NCBI GenBank assembly: GCA_963580455.1
Contig: OY756962.1
Coordinates: 11,984,001-12,048,000, forward strand
Direction of reading: 5' to 3'
Length of the DNA stretch: 64,000 nt
Origin: Euonymus europaeus
Lineage: Eukaryota > Streptophyta > Magnoliopsida > Celastrales > Celastraceae
Shown here: positions 26,593-41,130 of the stretch, in pieces
Numbering within the stretch: position 1 is the first letter of the stretch
How the letters are laid out: each line of letters starts with the position of its first letter
Notes under the pieces: generated by a model
Told to the model about the DNA's origin: nothing
Databases searched by the model: none
The model's input: only the letters and a program-made list of their open reading frames with translations
Translations under genes and position numbers: made by a program

Positions 26593-28478
26593 AGCTTATA
26601 CTCATAAAATTTGACATAGAAGAACAATAAAAAGTGTACACCAAGCAACTTTGATGGCCCAAAACTGCTCAACTCTCTCGATGGAGTTTTTTTAATAGTT
26701 TTGCAAAATATAGACTGAAATTTGTTCTCTTGACAGAAAAATAATTTACGAAGCGAATACCAGTAATTTTGGACATAAAAAGCAAAAAAAAGTGCATACC
26801 GAGCAACTTTCATGGTTCGAAATTGCACAACTCTCCTTACGAAGGACCTTTTAACGGTTTTGTCTATTTATATATAGTTGGTGTTTTGGCATAGAAATAA
26901 TCTGGGAAGCTTATACTCGTAAAATTTGACATAGAAGAATAATAAAAAGTGTACATCGAGCAACTGTGATGGTCCGAAGTTGCCCAACTCTATCTATGGT
27001 GGAGCTTTTATGGTTTTTGTCCATTTGTCATAGAAAGTTGTAGTTTTGGGATCGAAATAATCTAAGAAGCTTATACTCATAAAATTTGACATAGAAGAAC
27101 AATAAAAAGTGTACATCGAGCAACTATGATGGTCCGAAGTTGCTCAACTCTATCTATGGTGGAGCTTTTACCGGTTTTTTCGATTAGTCATAGAAAGGTG
27201 GTGTTTTGGCATCGAAATAATCTAGGAAGCTTATACTCGTAAAATTTGACATAGAAGAACAATAAAAAGTGTACACTGAGCAACTATGAAGGTCCGAAAT
27301 TGCTTAACTCTCTCGATGGAGTTGTTTTTAATTGTTTTGCCAAATTTAGACCGAAATTAGTTCTCTTGACAACAAAATAATTTACGAAGTGTTACTAGTA
27401 ATTTTGGACAAAATGAAGCAATAAAAAGTGCATACCGACAACTTTCATGGTTCGGTTTTGCTCAACTCTCCTTATGGAGGAGTGTTTAACGATTTTGTCT
27501 ATTTGTCATAAAAAGGTGGTGTTTTGGCATCGAAATAATCTTGGAAGCTTATACTCGTAAAATTTCACATAGAAGAACAATAAAAAGTGTACACCGAGCA
27601 AATATGATGGTTCGAAGTTGGTCAACTCTATCTATGGTGGAGCTTTTAACGATTTTTGTCCATTTGTCATAAAAAGGTTGGGTTTTGGCATCGAAATAAT
27701 CTAGGAAGCTTATACTCGTAATATTTGAGATTGAAGGACAATAAAAATTGTACACCGAAGAACTTTGATGGCCCGAAATTACTCAAGTCTCAAGCAGCAC
27801 TTGTTTTAAATAGTTTTGCCAAATTTACACTGAAATTTGTTCTCTTGACAACAAAACAATTTACGAAGCGAATACTAGTAATTTTGGACATAAAGAAACA
27901 ATAAAAAGTGCATACCGAGCAACTATGGCTTTTAACGGTTTTTGTCCATTAGTCATAAAAAGGTGGTATTTTGGCATCGAAATAATCTTGGAAGCTTATA
28001 CTCGTAAAATTTCACATAGAAGAACAATAAAAAGTGTACACCGAGCAACTATGATGGTCTGAAGTTGGTCAACTCTATCTATGGTGGAGCTTTTAACGAT
28101 TTTTGTCCATTTTTCAAAAAAAGGTTGTGTTTTGGCATCGAAATAATCTAGCAAGTTATACTCGTAAAATTTGAGATAGAAGGACAATAAAAATTGTACA
28201 CCGAGCAACTTTAATGGTCCGAAGTTGCTCAACTCTCCTTATGGTGCAGCTTTTAACGGTTTTTGTCTACTAGTCATAGAAAGTTGGTGTTTTGGCATCG
28301 AAATAATCTAGGAAGCTTATACTCGTAAAATTTGACAGAGAAGAACAATAAAAATTGTACACCGAGCAACTTTAATGGTCCGAAGTTGTTCAACTCTATC
28401 GATGGTGGATCTTTTAACAGTTTCTATCCATTTGTCATAGAAAGGTGGTGTTTTGGCATCGAAATAATCTAGGAAGCT
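26593..28478 (+). repeat. ~160-bp satellite, forward block 3
   Basis: Satellite between the two reverse solo LTRs, about 12 monomers. The first ~350 bp match the sequence after the second LTR (30581 onward), with shared rarities such as TATTTATATATAGTTGG near 26865 and 30851. The last part matches the sequence before the first LTR. It is thus the junction part of a ~3988-bp tandem unit that contains the LTR. Confidence 0.93.
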
Positions 28479-30580
28479 TGTGACGCCCCGGTACAGGCAC
28501 GCCACGGGTGCCCTCCGGCGCCGTCCTAGGCCACTATGCGATCATCCTGCGAATCGGAAATTCGACGGCATCTCCCCGTGTATCGGAGAGTCCTCGCCTG
28601 CATCAGAAACGCGTAGCGTAAAGTTCATAAATCCATCACACTAGCAACCTAGCCAGGCCTCAAGCCTCAATCACATGCAATCCTGATCCTAGGGGCCTCA
28701 GGCCATCCACTACCAGCATGCACAAACTGATAGTAATAATCAAATCATCAATTTCATAATATCATATAACAAAAAATCAACTCAGCATACATCATGCATA
28801 CACCCTCTGGTGCCAAATGGTTATCAGATTATCATGAATAAACATCAATACATCATATACAAAATACGTGCTTAGAGTATCTCTCTAGCACCTAAATCCT
28901 ACCCAGGGCCATCCATGTTACATCCTGCTCTCACTGATCCGCTCCACTAGCACCTGTACCTGTACTAGTATCACCTGTGGGAAGGAATGAAAGTAGAGGG
29001 TGAGCAAGAAGCTCAGTAGGGTTATTAGTAACATGAGCATAAGGCCGAATCTGAAACAATAGGCTATGCCACAATATGAAACCTACCACATGCACGTATA
29101 CTCAACATTCACATAGAACATCACCCCAGGCAATGCCCTCAATGAGCAAACATCATCGATACCATGGCTCGTTCCATGTAATATCGAACGTGAGCAAAGC
29201 TCACCAACATCAAACGCTCTTGGATTACCCGGTTGCGTGATCCTACCACGCCCGCACCACTCCATGCAAGGTCACTCATGAACCATACCTCTAGTGCGTT
29301 ATCCTACTTGGAGTTCACTTGACACAGTGGTAACTCTCATCACCTCGTCATCCCTCCAAGTAGCTTTCAAGAATCCTAAGGAGCCCCGAGTCCATACCCA
29401 GTCCCCCATGCAACTCTAATGCATTAATGCCATGACATGCCGAAAAGATATATATATATGAACAACCTACATATATATATACATAACTACCATGATGCAT
29501 GAACGAAAAATCACGTCGTGCCCATAGGTAATGGAACACATATATTCGGTCATGCAATATCAAGAATTAACAACATTTCACAAGAAGGCTCGTTTCCCCT
29601 TAGAAGCAATTAAGGCGGAAACACAAATAAACGACCAATGAAGAATCGAAACGCTCTTTAGAATATCGAGAATAAATGATAGAAAGAAAGGTTGGAAATC
29701 CCCTACCTCGTGTCGAGCAATTTACTACAAATCCCCAAATTCCGTTCCTAGGGTTCCGGTTTGACCAAACCTACAATGTGGCGAAACCGAACCCTCACGT
29801 GCATCAATATATCCACCACAACTCATATAAACATCAATTAAATCAATAAATTCGAAATCACTTACTTATCTCTCTAGAAATTCCTTCCAAAATCCTCCAA
29901 ACACACTCCAAGCTGAACTCAACTCCAAAATCGAAACCAATCTACATAAACATCAAAAATCAACCTATAATCAACATATCTAAAGCATAGAGCTCACCTC
30001 CCTCAGAATCAAACGAATCTAACAAAAACCTAGAATTTCAAAAACTATAGAAAACTTACCAAAACTCCAAAATCAAGCTTGAATCTTCCTTCCCAAGCTC
30101 CAATGGTTACCAATCTTCAATCCCCAAGCCAAACTCTTGCTAAAACCACTTTCTCTCTCTTCTTCTCTCTCTCTTTCTCTCTCTACTCGGGCTTCTCCAA
30201 GAATTTTATGCAAAAAATGTCAAATTCTGGGCTTAATATACTATTTTATCGACAGCCGTCCGAACGCCCTAAGTGGCCGTCCGGACGGATTACTGTTCCC
30301 GTAACCCACTATCCTCACTCTAGGCAAATCCGTCCGGACGTCTAATTTACCCGTCCGGATGGATTACTATGCACAAAACCCAGTTTTTTCTCAAATTTAT
30401 TTTCTGGATCGGTCTAAGCTTCGATTTGATATATTACGGGCCCCAAACGGACACATATACTAAAAGTTATGACACATTTACAGAACCAAGTTCAAAACTA
30501 TTTTTCCATGATTTCGTACTTCACGGATCAACCGTAAATCGACTCAAAACTAAAAAAAATTTTTAGGTCGGGGTTTCACA
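28479..30580 (-). mobile_element. Solo LTR, TGTGAAACCC type, copy 2 (duplicate of 24492-26592)
   Basis: A 2102-bp LTR with the same orientation, insertion point and ends as the LTR 3987 bp upstream. The two differ by only a few dozen scattered bases by eye, and their flanking satellite is shared on both sides. The copy therefore arose by duplication of an already interrupted satellite segment and is not a second insertion. Confidence 0.9.
30257..30361 (-). promoter_or_regulatory. Two 21-bp-spaced palindrome pairs in the second solo LTR
   Basis: Sites start at 30257 (CGTCCGAACG), 30278 (CGTCCGGACG), 30331 (CGTCCGGACG) and 30352 (CGTCCGGATG). The spacing within both pairs is 21 bp. Relative to the first solo LTR, only the third site differs, having C in place of T at its first base. 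Confidence 0.7.
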
Positions 30581-31119
30581 AGCTTATACTCATAAAATTC
30601 GACATAGAAGAACAATAAAAAGTGTACACCAAGCAACTTTGATGGCCCAAAACTGCTCAACTCTCTCGATGGAGTTTTTTTAATAGTTTAGCAAAATATA
30701 GACTGAAATTTGTTCTCTTGACAGAAAAATAATGTACGAAGCGAATACCAGTAATTTTGGACATAAAAACCAAAAAAAAGTGCATACCGAGCAACTTTCA
30801 TGGTTCGAAATTGCACAACTCTCCTTACGAAGGACCTTTTAACGGTTTTGTCTATTTATATATAGTTGGTGTTTTGGCATAGAAATAATCCGGGAAGCTT
30901 ATACTCGTAAAATTTGACATAGAAGAATAATAAAAAGTGTACATCGAGCAACTGTGATGGTCCGAAGTTGCTCAACTCTATCTATGGTGGAGCTTTTATG
31001 GTTTTTGTCCATTTGTCATAGAAAGTTGGAGTTTTGGGATCAAAATAATCTAGGAAGCTTAAACTCATAAAATTTGACATAGAAGAACAATAAAAAGTGT
31101 ACACCGAGCAACTATGAAG

Positions 31120-34100
31120 GTCCGAAGTTGCTCAACTCTATCTATGATGAAGCTTTTAACTGTTTTTGTCCATTAGTAATAGAAAGGTGGTGTTTTGGCA
31201 TCTAAATAACCTAGGAAGCTTATACTCATAAAATTTGACAAAGAAGAACAATAAAAAGTGTACACCGAGCAACTTTGATGCCCCAAAACTACTCAACACT
31301 CTCGATGGAGTTGTTTTTAATAGTTTTGCCAAATTTACACTGAAATTTGTTCTCTTAACAACAAAACAATTTACGAAGCAAATACTAGTAATTTTGGACA
31401 TAAAGAAGCAATAAAAAGTGCATACCGAGCAACTTTTATAGTTCAGATTTGCTCAACTCTCCTTATGGGGGATCTTTTAACGGTTTTGTCTATTTGTCAT
31501 AGGAAGTTGGTGTTTTGCCATCGAAATAATCTAGGAAGCTTATACTCGTAAAATTTGACATAGAAGAACAATAAAAAGTGTACACCGAGGAACTATGATG
31601 GTCCGAAGTTGCTCAACTCTATCTCTGGTGAAGCTTTTAATGATTTTTGTCCATTTTTCATAAAAAGGTTGTGTTTTGGCATCGAAATATTCTAGAAAGC
31701 TTATACTCTTAATATTTGAGATAGAAGAACAATAAAAAGTGTACACCGAACAACTTTTATGGCCCGAAATTGCTCAACTCTCTCGATGGAGTTGTTTTTA
31801 ATAGTTTTGCAAAATATAGACCGAAATTTGTTCTCTTGACAAAAAAATAATTTACGAAGCGAATACTAGTTATTTTGGACATAAAGAAACAATAAAAGTT
31901 TCATACCGAGCAACTTTCATGGTACGGAATTGCTCAACTCTGCCTATGGAGGAGCTTTTAACAGTTTTGTCTTTTTTTTCATAGAAAGTTGGTGTTTTGG
32001 CGTCGAAATAATCTAGGAAGCTTATACTCATAAAATTGGACATAGAAGAAGAATAAAAAGTGTACACCGAGCAACTATGATGGTCCGAAGTTGCTCAACT
32101 CTATCTATGGTGGAGCTTTTAACGGTTTTTGTCCATTAGTAATAGAAAGGTGGTGTTTTGGCATCTAAATAATCTAGGAAGCTTATACTTGTAAAATTTG
32201 ACAAAGAAGAACAATAAAAAGTGTACACCGAGCAACTTTGATGGCCCAAAACTGCTCAACTCTCTCAGTGGAGTTTTTTTCAAACAGTTTTGCCAAATTT
32301 AGACCGAAATTTGTTCTATTAACAACAAAACAATTTACGAACTGTATACTAGTTATTTTGGTCATAAAGAAACACTAAAAAGTGCATACCTAGCAACTTT
32401 TATGGTTCGGAATTGCTCAACTCTCCTTATGGTGGAGCTTTTAACGGTTTTGTCTGTTTGTCATAGAAAGTTTTGTGTTTTAGCATCGAAATAATATAGA
32501 AAGTTTATAATCGTAAAATTTGACATAGAAGAACAATAAAAAGTGTACACCGAGCAACTATAATGGTCCGAAGTTGCTCAACCCTATCTATGATGGTGCT
32601 TTTAACGGTTTTTGTCCATTAGTCATTGAAAGTTGGTGTTTTGGCATCGAAATAATCTAGGAAACTTATACTCGTAAAATTTGACATAGAAGAACAATAA
32701 AAAGTGTACACCGAGCAACTTTGATGGCCCAAAACTGCTCAACTCTCTCGGTGGAGTTTTTTTCAATAGTTTTGCCAAATTTAGACCGAAATTTGTTCTA
32801 TTGACAACAAAACAATTTACGAACTGTGTACTAGTTATTTTGGTCATAAAGAAACACCAAAAAGTGCATACCTAACAACTTTTATGGTTTGGAATTGCTC
32901 AACTCTCCTTATGGTGGAGCTTTTAACGGTTTTGTCTGTTTGTCATAGAAAGTTTGTGTTTTGGCATCGAAATAATCTAGGAAGCTTATAATCATAAAAT
33001 TTGACATAAAAGAACAATAAAAAGTGTAAACCGAGCAACTATAATGGTCCGAAGTTGCTCAACCCTATCTATTGTGGAGCTTTTAACGGTGTTTGTCCAT
33101 TAGTCATAGAAAGTTGGTGTTTTGGCATCGAAATAATCTAAGAAATTTATACTCGTAAAATTTGACATAGGAAAACAATAAAAAGTGTACAACGAGCAAC
33201 TATAATGGTCCGATGTTGCTCAACTCTATCTATGATGGAACTTTTAACTGTTTTTGTCCATTAGTCATAAAAAGGCGGTGTTTTGGCATCGAAATAATCT
33301 AGGAAGCCTATACTCATAAAATTTGGTTGGAGAAGAACAATAAAAAGTGTACACCGAGCAACTTTGATGGTCCGAAGTTGCTCAACTCTATCTATGGTGG
33401 ATCTTTTCACGGTTTTGGTCCATTTGTCATAGAAAGGTGGTGTTTTGGCATTCGAAAGAATCTCGGAAGCTTATAGTCATAAAATTTCACATAGAAGAAC
33501 AATAAAAAATGTAGACCGAGCAACTATGACGGTCCGAAGTTGCTCAACTCTATCTACGGTGGACTTTTAACGGATTTTGTCCATTAGTAATAGAAACGTG
33601 GTGTTTTGGCATCTAAAAAATCTAGGAAGCTTATACTTGTAAAATTTGACATAGAAGAAAAATAAAAAGTGTACACCGAGCAACTTTGATGGCCCGAAAT
33701 TACTCAAGTCTCAAGCTGGAGTTGTTTTAAATAGTTTTGCCAAATTTACACTGAAATTTGTTCTCATGAAAAGAAAACAATTTACGAAGCGAATACTAGT
33801 AATTTTTGACATAAAGAAACAGTAAAAAGTACATACCGAGCAACTATAATGGTCCGAAGTTGCTCAACTCTATCTATGCTGGAGCTTTTAACGGTTTTTG
33901 TCAATTAGTCATAAAAAGGTGGTGTTTTGGCATCGAAATAATCTAGAAAGCTTATACCCGTAATATTTGAGATAGAAGGACAATAAAAGGTGTACATCGA
34001 GCAACTGTGATGGTCCGAAGTTGCTCAACTCTATCTATGGTGGAGCTTTTAACGATTTTTGTCCATTTGTCATAAAAAGGTTGTGTTTTGGCATCGAAAT

Positions 34101-37100
34101 AATCTAGAAAGCTTATACTCGTAATATTTGAGATAGAAGGACAATAAAAAGTGTACATCGAGCAACTGTGATGGTCCGAAGTTGCTCAACTCTATCTATG
34201 GTGGAGCTTTTATGGTTTTTGTCCATTTGTCATAGAAAGTTGGAGTTTTGGGATCTAAATAATCTAGGAAGCTTATACTCGTAAAATTTGACAAAGAAGA
34301 ACAATAAAAAGTGTACACCGAGCAACTTTGATGCCCCAAAACTACTCAACACTCTCGATGGAGTTGTTTTTAATAGTTTTGCCAAATTTACACTGAAATT
34401 TGTTCTCTTGACAACAAAACAATTTACGAAGCAAATACTAGTAATTTTGGACATAAAGAAGCAATAAATAGTGCATACCGAGGAACTTTCATAGTTCAGA
34501 TTTGCTCAACTCTCCTTATGGAGGAGCTTTTAACGGTTTTGTCTATTTGTCATAGGAAGTTGGTGTTTTGGCTTCGAAATAATCTAGGAAGTTTATACTC
34601 GTAAAATTTGACATAGAAGAACAATAAGAAGTGTACACCGAGGAACTATGATGGTCCGATGTTGCTCAACTCTATCTCTGGTGAAGCTTTTAATGATTTT
34701 TGTCCATTTTTCATAAAAAGGTTGTGTTTTGGCATCGAAATATTCTAGGAAGCTTATACTCTTAATATTTGAGATAGAAGAACAATAAAAAGTGTACACC
34801 GAACAACTTTGACGGCCCGAAATTGCTCAACTCTCTCGATAGAGTTGTTTTTAATAGTTTTGCAAAATATAGACCGAAATTTGTTCTCTTGACAACAAAA
34901 TAATTTACGAAGCGAATACTAGTTATTTTGGACATAAAGAAACAATAAAAGTTTCATACCGAGCAACTTTCATGGTTCGGAATTGCTCAACTCTGCTTAT
35001 AGAGGAGCTTTTACGGTTTTTGTCTATTTGTCATAGAAAGTTGGTGTTTTGGCATCGAAATAATCTAGGAAGCTTATACTCGTAAAATTGGACATAGAAG
35101 AACAATAAAAAGAGTAGACCGAGCAACTATGATGGTCCGAAGTTGCTCAACTCTATCTTTGGTGGAGCTTTTAACGGGTTTTGTCCATTAGTAATAGAAA
35201 GGTGGTGTTTTGGCATCCAAATAATCTAGGAAGCTTATACTCCTAAAATTTCACATAGAAGAACAATAAAAAGTGTAGACTGAGCAACTTTGATGGCCTG
35301 AAATTACTCAAGTCTCAAGCTGAAGTTGTTTTTAATAGTTTTGCCAAATTTACATTGAAATTTGTTTTCTTGACAACAAAACAATTTACGAAGTGAATAC
35401 TAGTAATTTTAGACATAAAGAAACAATAAAAAGTGCATATCGAGCAACTTTCATGGTCCGGAATCGCTCAACTCTCATTATGGAGGAACTTTTAACGGTT
35501 TTGTTTATTTGTCCTAGAAAGTTGTAGTTTTGGGATCGAAATAATCTAGGAAGCTTATATTCATAAAATTTGACATAGAAGAACAATAAAAAGTGTACAT
35601 CGTGCAACTATGATGGTCCGAAGTTGCTCAACTCTATCTATGGTGGAGCTTTTAACGGTTTTTTTCGATTAGTCATAGAAAGGTGGTGTTTTGGCATCGA
35701 AATAATCTAGGAAGCTTATACTCGTAAAATTTGACATAGAAGAACAATAAAAAGTGTACACCGAGCAACTATGAAGGTCCGAAATTGCTTAACTCTCTCG
35801 ATAGAGTTGTTTTTAATTGTTTTGCCAAATTTAGACCGAAATTTGTTCTCTTGACAACAAAACAATTTACGAAGTGTTACTAGTAATTTTGGACAAAATG
35901 AAGCAATAAAAAGTGCATACCGACAACTTTCATGGTCCGATTTTGCTCAACTCTCCTTATGGAGGAACGTTTAACGGTTTTGTCTATTTGTCATAGAAAG
36001 TTGGTGTTTTGGCATCGAAATAATCTAGGAAGCTTATACTCGTAAAATTTGACATAGAAGAACAATAAAAAGTGTACACCGAGCAACTATGAAGGTCCGA
36101 AGTTGCTCATCTGTATCTATGGTGAAGCTTTTAACGATTTTTGTCCATTTGTCGTAAAAAGCTTTTGTTTTGGCATCGAAATAATCTAGGAAGCTTATAC
36201 TCGTAATATTTGAGATAGAAGAAGAAAAAAAAAGTTTACACCGAACAACTTTGATGGCCCGAAATTGCTCAACTCTCTCGATAGAGTTGTTTTTAATAGT
36301 TTTGCAAAATATAGACCGAAATTTGTTCTCTTGAAAAAAAAAAATTTACGAATCGAATACTAGTTATTTTCGACATAAAGAAACAATAAAAGGTTCATAC
36401 CGAGCAACTTTCATGGTTCGGAATTGCTCAACTCTGCCTATGGAGGAGCTTTTAACAGCTTTGTCTATTTGTCATAGAAAGTTGGTGTTTTGGCGTCGAA
36501 ATAATCTAGGAAGCTTATACTCATAAAATTGGACATAGAAGAAGAATAAAAAGTGTAGACCGAGCAACTATGATGGTCCGAAGTTGCTCAACTCTATCTA
36601 TGGTGGAGCTTTTAACGATTTTTGTCCATTAGTAATAGAAAGGTGGTGTTTTGGCATCTAAATAATCTAGGAAGCTTATACTCGTAAAATTTGACAAAGA
36701 AGAACAATAAAAAGTGTACACCGAGCAACTTTGATGCCCCAAAACTACTCAACACTCTCGATGGAGTTGTTTTTAATAGTTTTGCCAAATTTACACTGAA
36801 ATTTGTTCTCTTGACAACAAAACAATTTACGAAGCAAATACTAGTAATTTTGGACATAAAGAAGCAATAAAAAGTGCATACCGAGGAACTTTCATAGTTC
36901 AGATTTGCTCAACTCTCCTTATGGAGGAGCTTTTAACGATTTTGTCTATTTGTCATAGGAAGTTGGTGTTTTGGCATCGAAATAATCTAGGAAGTTTATA
37001 CTCGTAAAATTTGACATAGAAGAACAATAAGAAGTGTACACCGAGGAACTATGATGGTCCGAAGTTGCTCAACTCTATCTCTGGTGAAGCTTTTAATGAT

Positions 37101-37925
37101 TTTTGTCCATTTTTCATAAAAAGATTTTGTTTTGGCATCGAAATAATCTAGGAAGCTTATACTCTTAATATTTGTGATAGAAGAACAATAAAAAGTGTAC
37201 ACCGAACAACTTTGATGGCCCGAAATTGCTCAACTCTCTCAATGGAGTTGTTTTTAATAGTTTTGCAAAATATTGACCGAAATTTGTTCTCTTGACAACA
37301 AAATAATTTACGAAGTGAATACAAGTAATTTTGGACATAAAGAAACAATAAAAAGTGCATACCGAGCAAGTTTCATGGTCCGGAATCACTCAACTCTCGT
37401 TATGGAGGAACTTTTAACGGTTTTGTTTATTTTTCATAGAAAGTTGGAGTTTTGGGATCGAAATAATCTTGGAAGCTTATACTCATAAATTTTGACAAAG
37501 AAGAACAATAAAAAGTGTACATCGAGCAACTATGATGGTCCGAAGTTGCTCAACTCTATCTATGGTGGAGCTTTTAACGGTTTTTTTCGATTAGTCATAG
37601 AAAGGTGGTGTTTTGGCATCGAAATAATCTAGAAAGCTTATACACGTAAAATCTGACATAGAAGAACAATAAAAAGTGTACACCGAGCAACTATGAAGGT
37701 CCGAAATAGCTTAACTCTCTCGATGGAGTTGTTTTTAATTGTTTTGCCAAATTTAGACCGAAATTTGTTCTCTTGACAACAAAACAATTTACGAAGTGTT
37801 ACTAGTAATTTTGGACAAAATGAAGCAATAAAAAGTGCATACCGACAACTTTCATGGTTCGGTTTTGCTCAACTCTCCTTATCGAGGAACGTTTAACGGT
37901 TTTGTCTATTTGTCATAGAAAGTTA
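31120..37925 (+). repeat. Mosaic higher-order repeats (~3.07, ~2.4 and ~1.92 kb offsets)
   Basis: A block near 31156-31746 recurs near 34230-34799 and again near 36612-37202, at offsets of about 3.06 and 2.39 kb. It is marked by the TGATGCCCCAAAACTACTCAA variant split over neighbouring monomers and by a TACTCTTAATATTTG variant. A second relation of 1922 bp (12 monomers) links 35527 with 37449 and 35871 with 37793, marked by GAAGTGTTACTAGTAATTTT. These overlap, so the region is a mosaic and not one clean array. Limits are approximate. Confidence 0.6.
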
Positions 37926-40900
37926 GTGTTTTGGCATCGAAATAATCTAGGAAGCTTATACTCGTAAAATTTGACATAGAAGAACAATAAAAAGTGTACA
38001 CCGAGGCAACTATGAAGGTCCAAAGTTGCTCAAATCTATCTATGGTGGAGCTTTTAAAGGTTTTTGCCCATTAGTCATAGAAAGGTGGTGTTTTGGCATC
38101 GAAATAATCTAGGAAGCTTATACTCGTAAAATTTGACAGAGAAGAAGAATAAAAATTGTACACCGAGCAACTTCAATGGTCCGAAGTTGCTCAACTCTAT
38201 CTATGCTGGAGCTTTTAACGGTTTTTGTCCATTTGTCATAGAAAGGTGTTGTTTTGGCATCGAAATAATCTAGGAAGCTTATACTCGTAAAATTTGACGT
38301 AGAAGAACAATAAAAGGTGTACACCGACCAACTTTGATGGCCTAAAACTGGTTAACTCTCTCAATGAAGTTGTTTTTAATAGTTTTGCAAAATATAGACA
38401 GAAATTTGTTCTCCTGACAACAAAATAATTTACGAAGCGAATTCTAGTAATTTTGGACATAAATAAGCAATAAAAAGTGCATACCCAGCAACTTTCATGG
38501 TTCAGAATTGCTCAACTCTCCTTATGGAGGAGTTTTTAATGGTTTTGTCTATTTGTCATAGAAAGTTGGTGTTTTGGCATCGAATTAATCTAGGAAGCAT
38601 ATACTTGTAAAATTTGACATAGAAGAACAACAAAAAGTGTACACCAAACAACTTTGATGATCTGAAGTTGCTCAACTCTATCAATGGTGGAGCTTTTAAC
38701 GGTTTTTGTCCATTTGGCATAGAAAGGTGCTGGTTTCGCATCGAAATAATATAGGAAGCTTATACTTGTAAAATTTCACGTAGAAGAACAGTAAAAGGTG
38801 TACACCCAGTAACTTTGGTGGCCTAAAACTGCTCAACTCTTTCGATGGAGTTATTTTTATAGTTTTTCAAAATATAGACTGAAATTTGTTCTCTTGACAA
38901 CAAAATAATTTACGAAGCGAATACTAGAAATTTTGCACATAAAGAAGCAATAAAAAGTGCATACCGAGCAACTTTCATGGTTCGAAATTGCTCAACTCTC
39001 CTTATGGAGGAGTTTTTAACGGTTTTGTCTATTTGTCATAGAAAGTTGGTGTTTTGGCATCGAAATAATCTGGGAAGCTTATACTTGTAAAATTTGACAT
39101 AGAAGAACAATAAAAAGTGTACACCAAGCAACTTTGATGATCTGAAGTTGCTCAACTCTATCTATGGTGGAGCTTTTAACGGTTTTTGTCTATTTTTCAT
39201 AGAGAGGTGGTGTTTTGGCATGCAAATAATCTAGGAAGCTTATACTCGTAAAATTTGACATAGAAGAAAAATAAAAAGCGTACAGCGATCAACTTGGATG
39301 GCCCGAAATTGCCCAACTCTCTCGATGGAGTTGTTTTTCATTGTTTTGCCAAATTTGGACCGAAATTTGTTCTCTTGACAACAAAAAAATTTATGAAGTG
39401 AATACTAGTAATTTTAGACATAAAGAAACAATAAAAAGTGCATGCCAAACAACTTTCATCGTTCGGAATTGCTCAACTCTCCCTATCGAGAAGCTTTTAA
39501 CGGCTTTGTCTATTTGTCATAAAAAGTAGGTGTTTTGGCATCGAAATAATCTAGGAAGTTTATACTCGTAAAATTTGACATAGAAGAACAATAAAAAGTG
39601 TACACCGAGCAACTATGAAGGTCCGAAGTTGCTCAAATCTATCTATGGTGGAGCTTTTAAAGGTTTTTGTCCATTAGTCACAGAAAGGTGGTGTTTTGGC
39701 ATCGAAATAATCTAGGAAGCTTATACTCGTAAAATTTGACAGAGAAGAAGAGTAAAAATTGTAAACCGAGCAACTTCAATGGTCCGAAGTTGCTCAACTC
39801 TATCTATGGTGGCGCTTTTAACGGTTTTTATCCATTTGTCATAGAAAGGTGCTGTTTTGGCATCGAAATAATCTAGGAAGCTTATACTCGTAAAATTTGA
39901 CGTAGAAGAACAATAAAAGGTGTACACCGACAAACTTTGATGGCCTAAAACCGGTTAACTCTCTCAATGAAGTTGTTTTTAATAGTTTTGCAAAATATAG
40001 ACCGAAATTTGTTCTCTTGACAACAAAATAATTTATGAAGCGAATACTAGTAATTTTGGACATAAATAAGCAATAAAAAGTGCATACCGAGCAACTTTCA
40101 TGGTTCAGAATTGCTCAACTCTCCTTATGGAGGAGTTTTTAACGGTTTTGTCTATTTGTCATAGAAAGTTGGTGTTTTGGCATCGAAATAATCTAGGAAG
40201 CATATACTTGTAAAATTTGACATAGAAGAACAACAAAAAGTGTACACCAAGCAACTTTGATGATCTGAAATTGCTCAATTCTATCTATGGTGGAGCTTTT
40301 AACGGTTTTTGTCCATTTGTCATAGAAAGGTGTTGGTTTCGCATCGAAATAATATTGGAAGCTTATACTTGTAAAATTTCATGTAGAAGAACAGTAAAAG
40401 GTGTACACCCAGCAACTTTGGTGGCCTAAAACTGCTCAACTCTCTCGATGGAGTTGTTTTTATAGTTTTTCAAAATATAGACTGAAATTTGTTCTCTTGA
40501 CAACAAAATAATTTACGAAGCGAATACTAGTAATTTTGGACATAAAGAAGCAATAAAAAGTGCATACCGAGCAACTTTCATGGTTCGGAATTGCTCAACT
40601 CTCCTTATGGAGGAGTTTTTAACGGTTTTGTCTATTTGTCTTAGAAAGTTGGTGTTTTGGCATCGAAATAATCTGGGAAGCTTATACTTGTAAAATTTGA
40701 CATAGAAGAACAATAAAAAGTGTACACCAAGCAACTTTGATGATCTGGAGTTGCTCAACTCTATCTATGGTGGAGCTTTTAACGGTTTTTGTCTATTTTT
40801 CATAGACAGGTGGTGTTTTGGCATGCAAATAATCTAGGAAGCTTATACTCGTAAAATTTGACATAGAAGAACAATAAAAAGCGTACACCGATCAATTTGG

Positions 40901-41130
40901 ATGTCCCGAAATTGCGCACACCCTCTCGATGGAGTTATTTTTCATTGTTTTGCCAAATTTGGACCAAAATTTGTTCTCTGGACAGCAAAACAATTTATGA
41001 AGTGAATACTAGTAATTTTAGACATAAAGAAACAATAAAAAGTGCATGCCGAACAACTTTCATCGTTCGGAATTGCTCAACTCTCCCTATGGAGAAGCTT
41101 TTAACGGTTTTGTCTATTTGTCATAGAAAG
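37925..41130 (+). repeat. Higher-order repeat, ~1603-bp unit (10 monomers), two copies
   Basis: Segments near 38118 and 38236 match those near 39721 and 39839, an offset of 1603 bp. Shared rarities include CTCAAATCTATCTATGGTGG with TTTTAAAGG (about 38030 and 39630), GCTGGTTTC/GTTGGTTTC (about 38728 and 40333), and AAAAAGC in place of AAAAAGTG (about 39272 and 40876). Approximate copies are 37925-39527 and 39528-41130. Confidence 0.75.

Noticed and set aside
25096..30566. Short open frames inside the two reverse solo LTRs (for example 25096-25278 and 29083-29265)
   Set aside because: They are duplicated only because the LTRs are duplicated, show no domain, and lie in LTR DNA that is non-coding in the full element.
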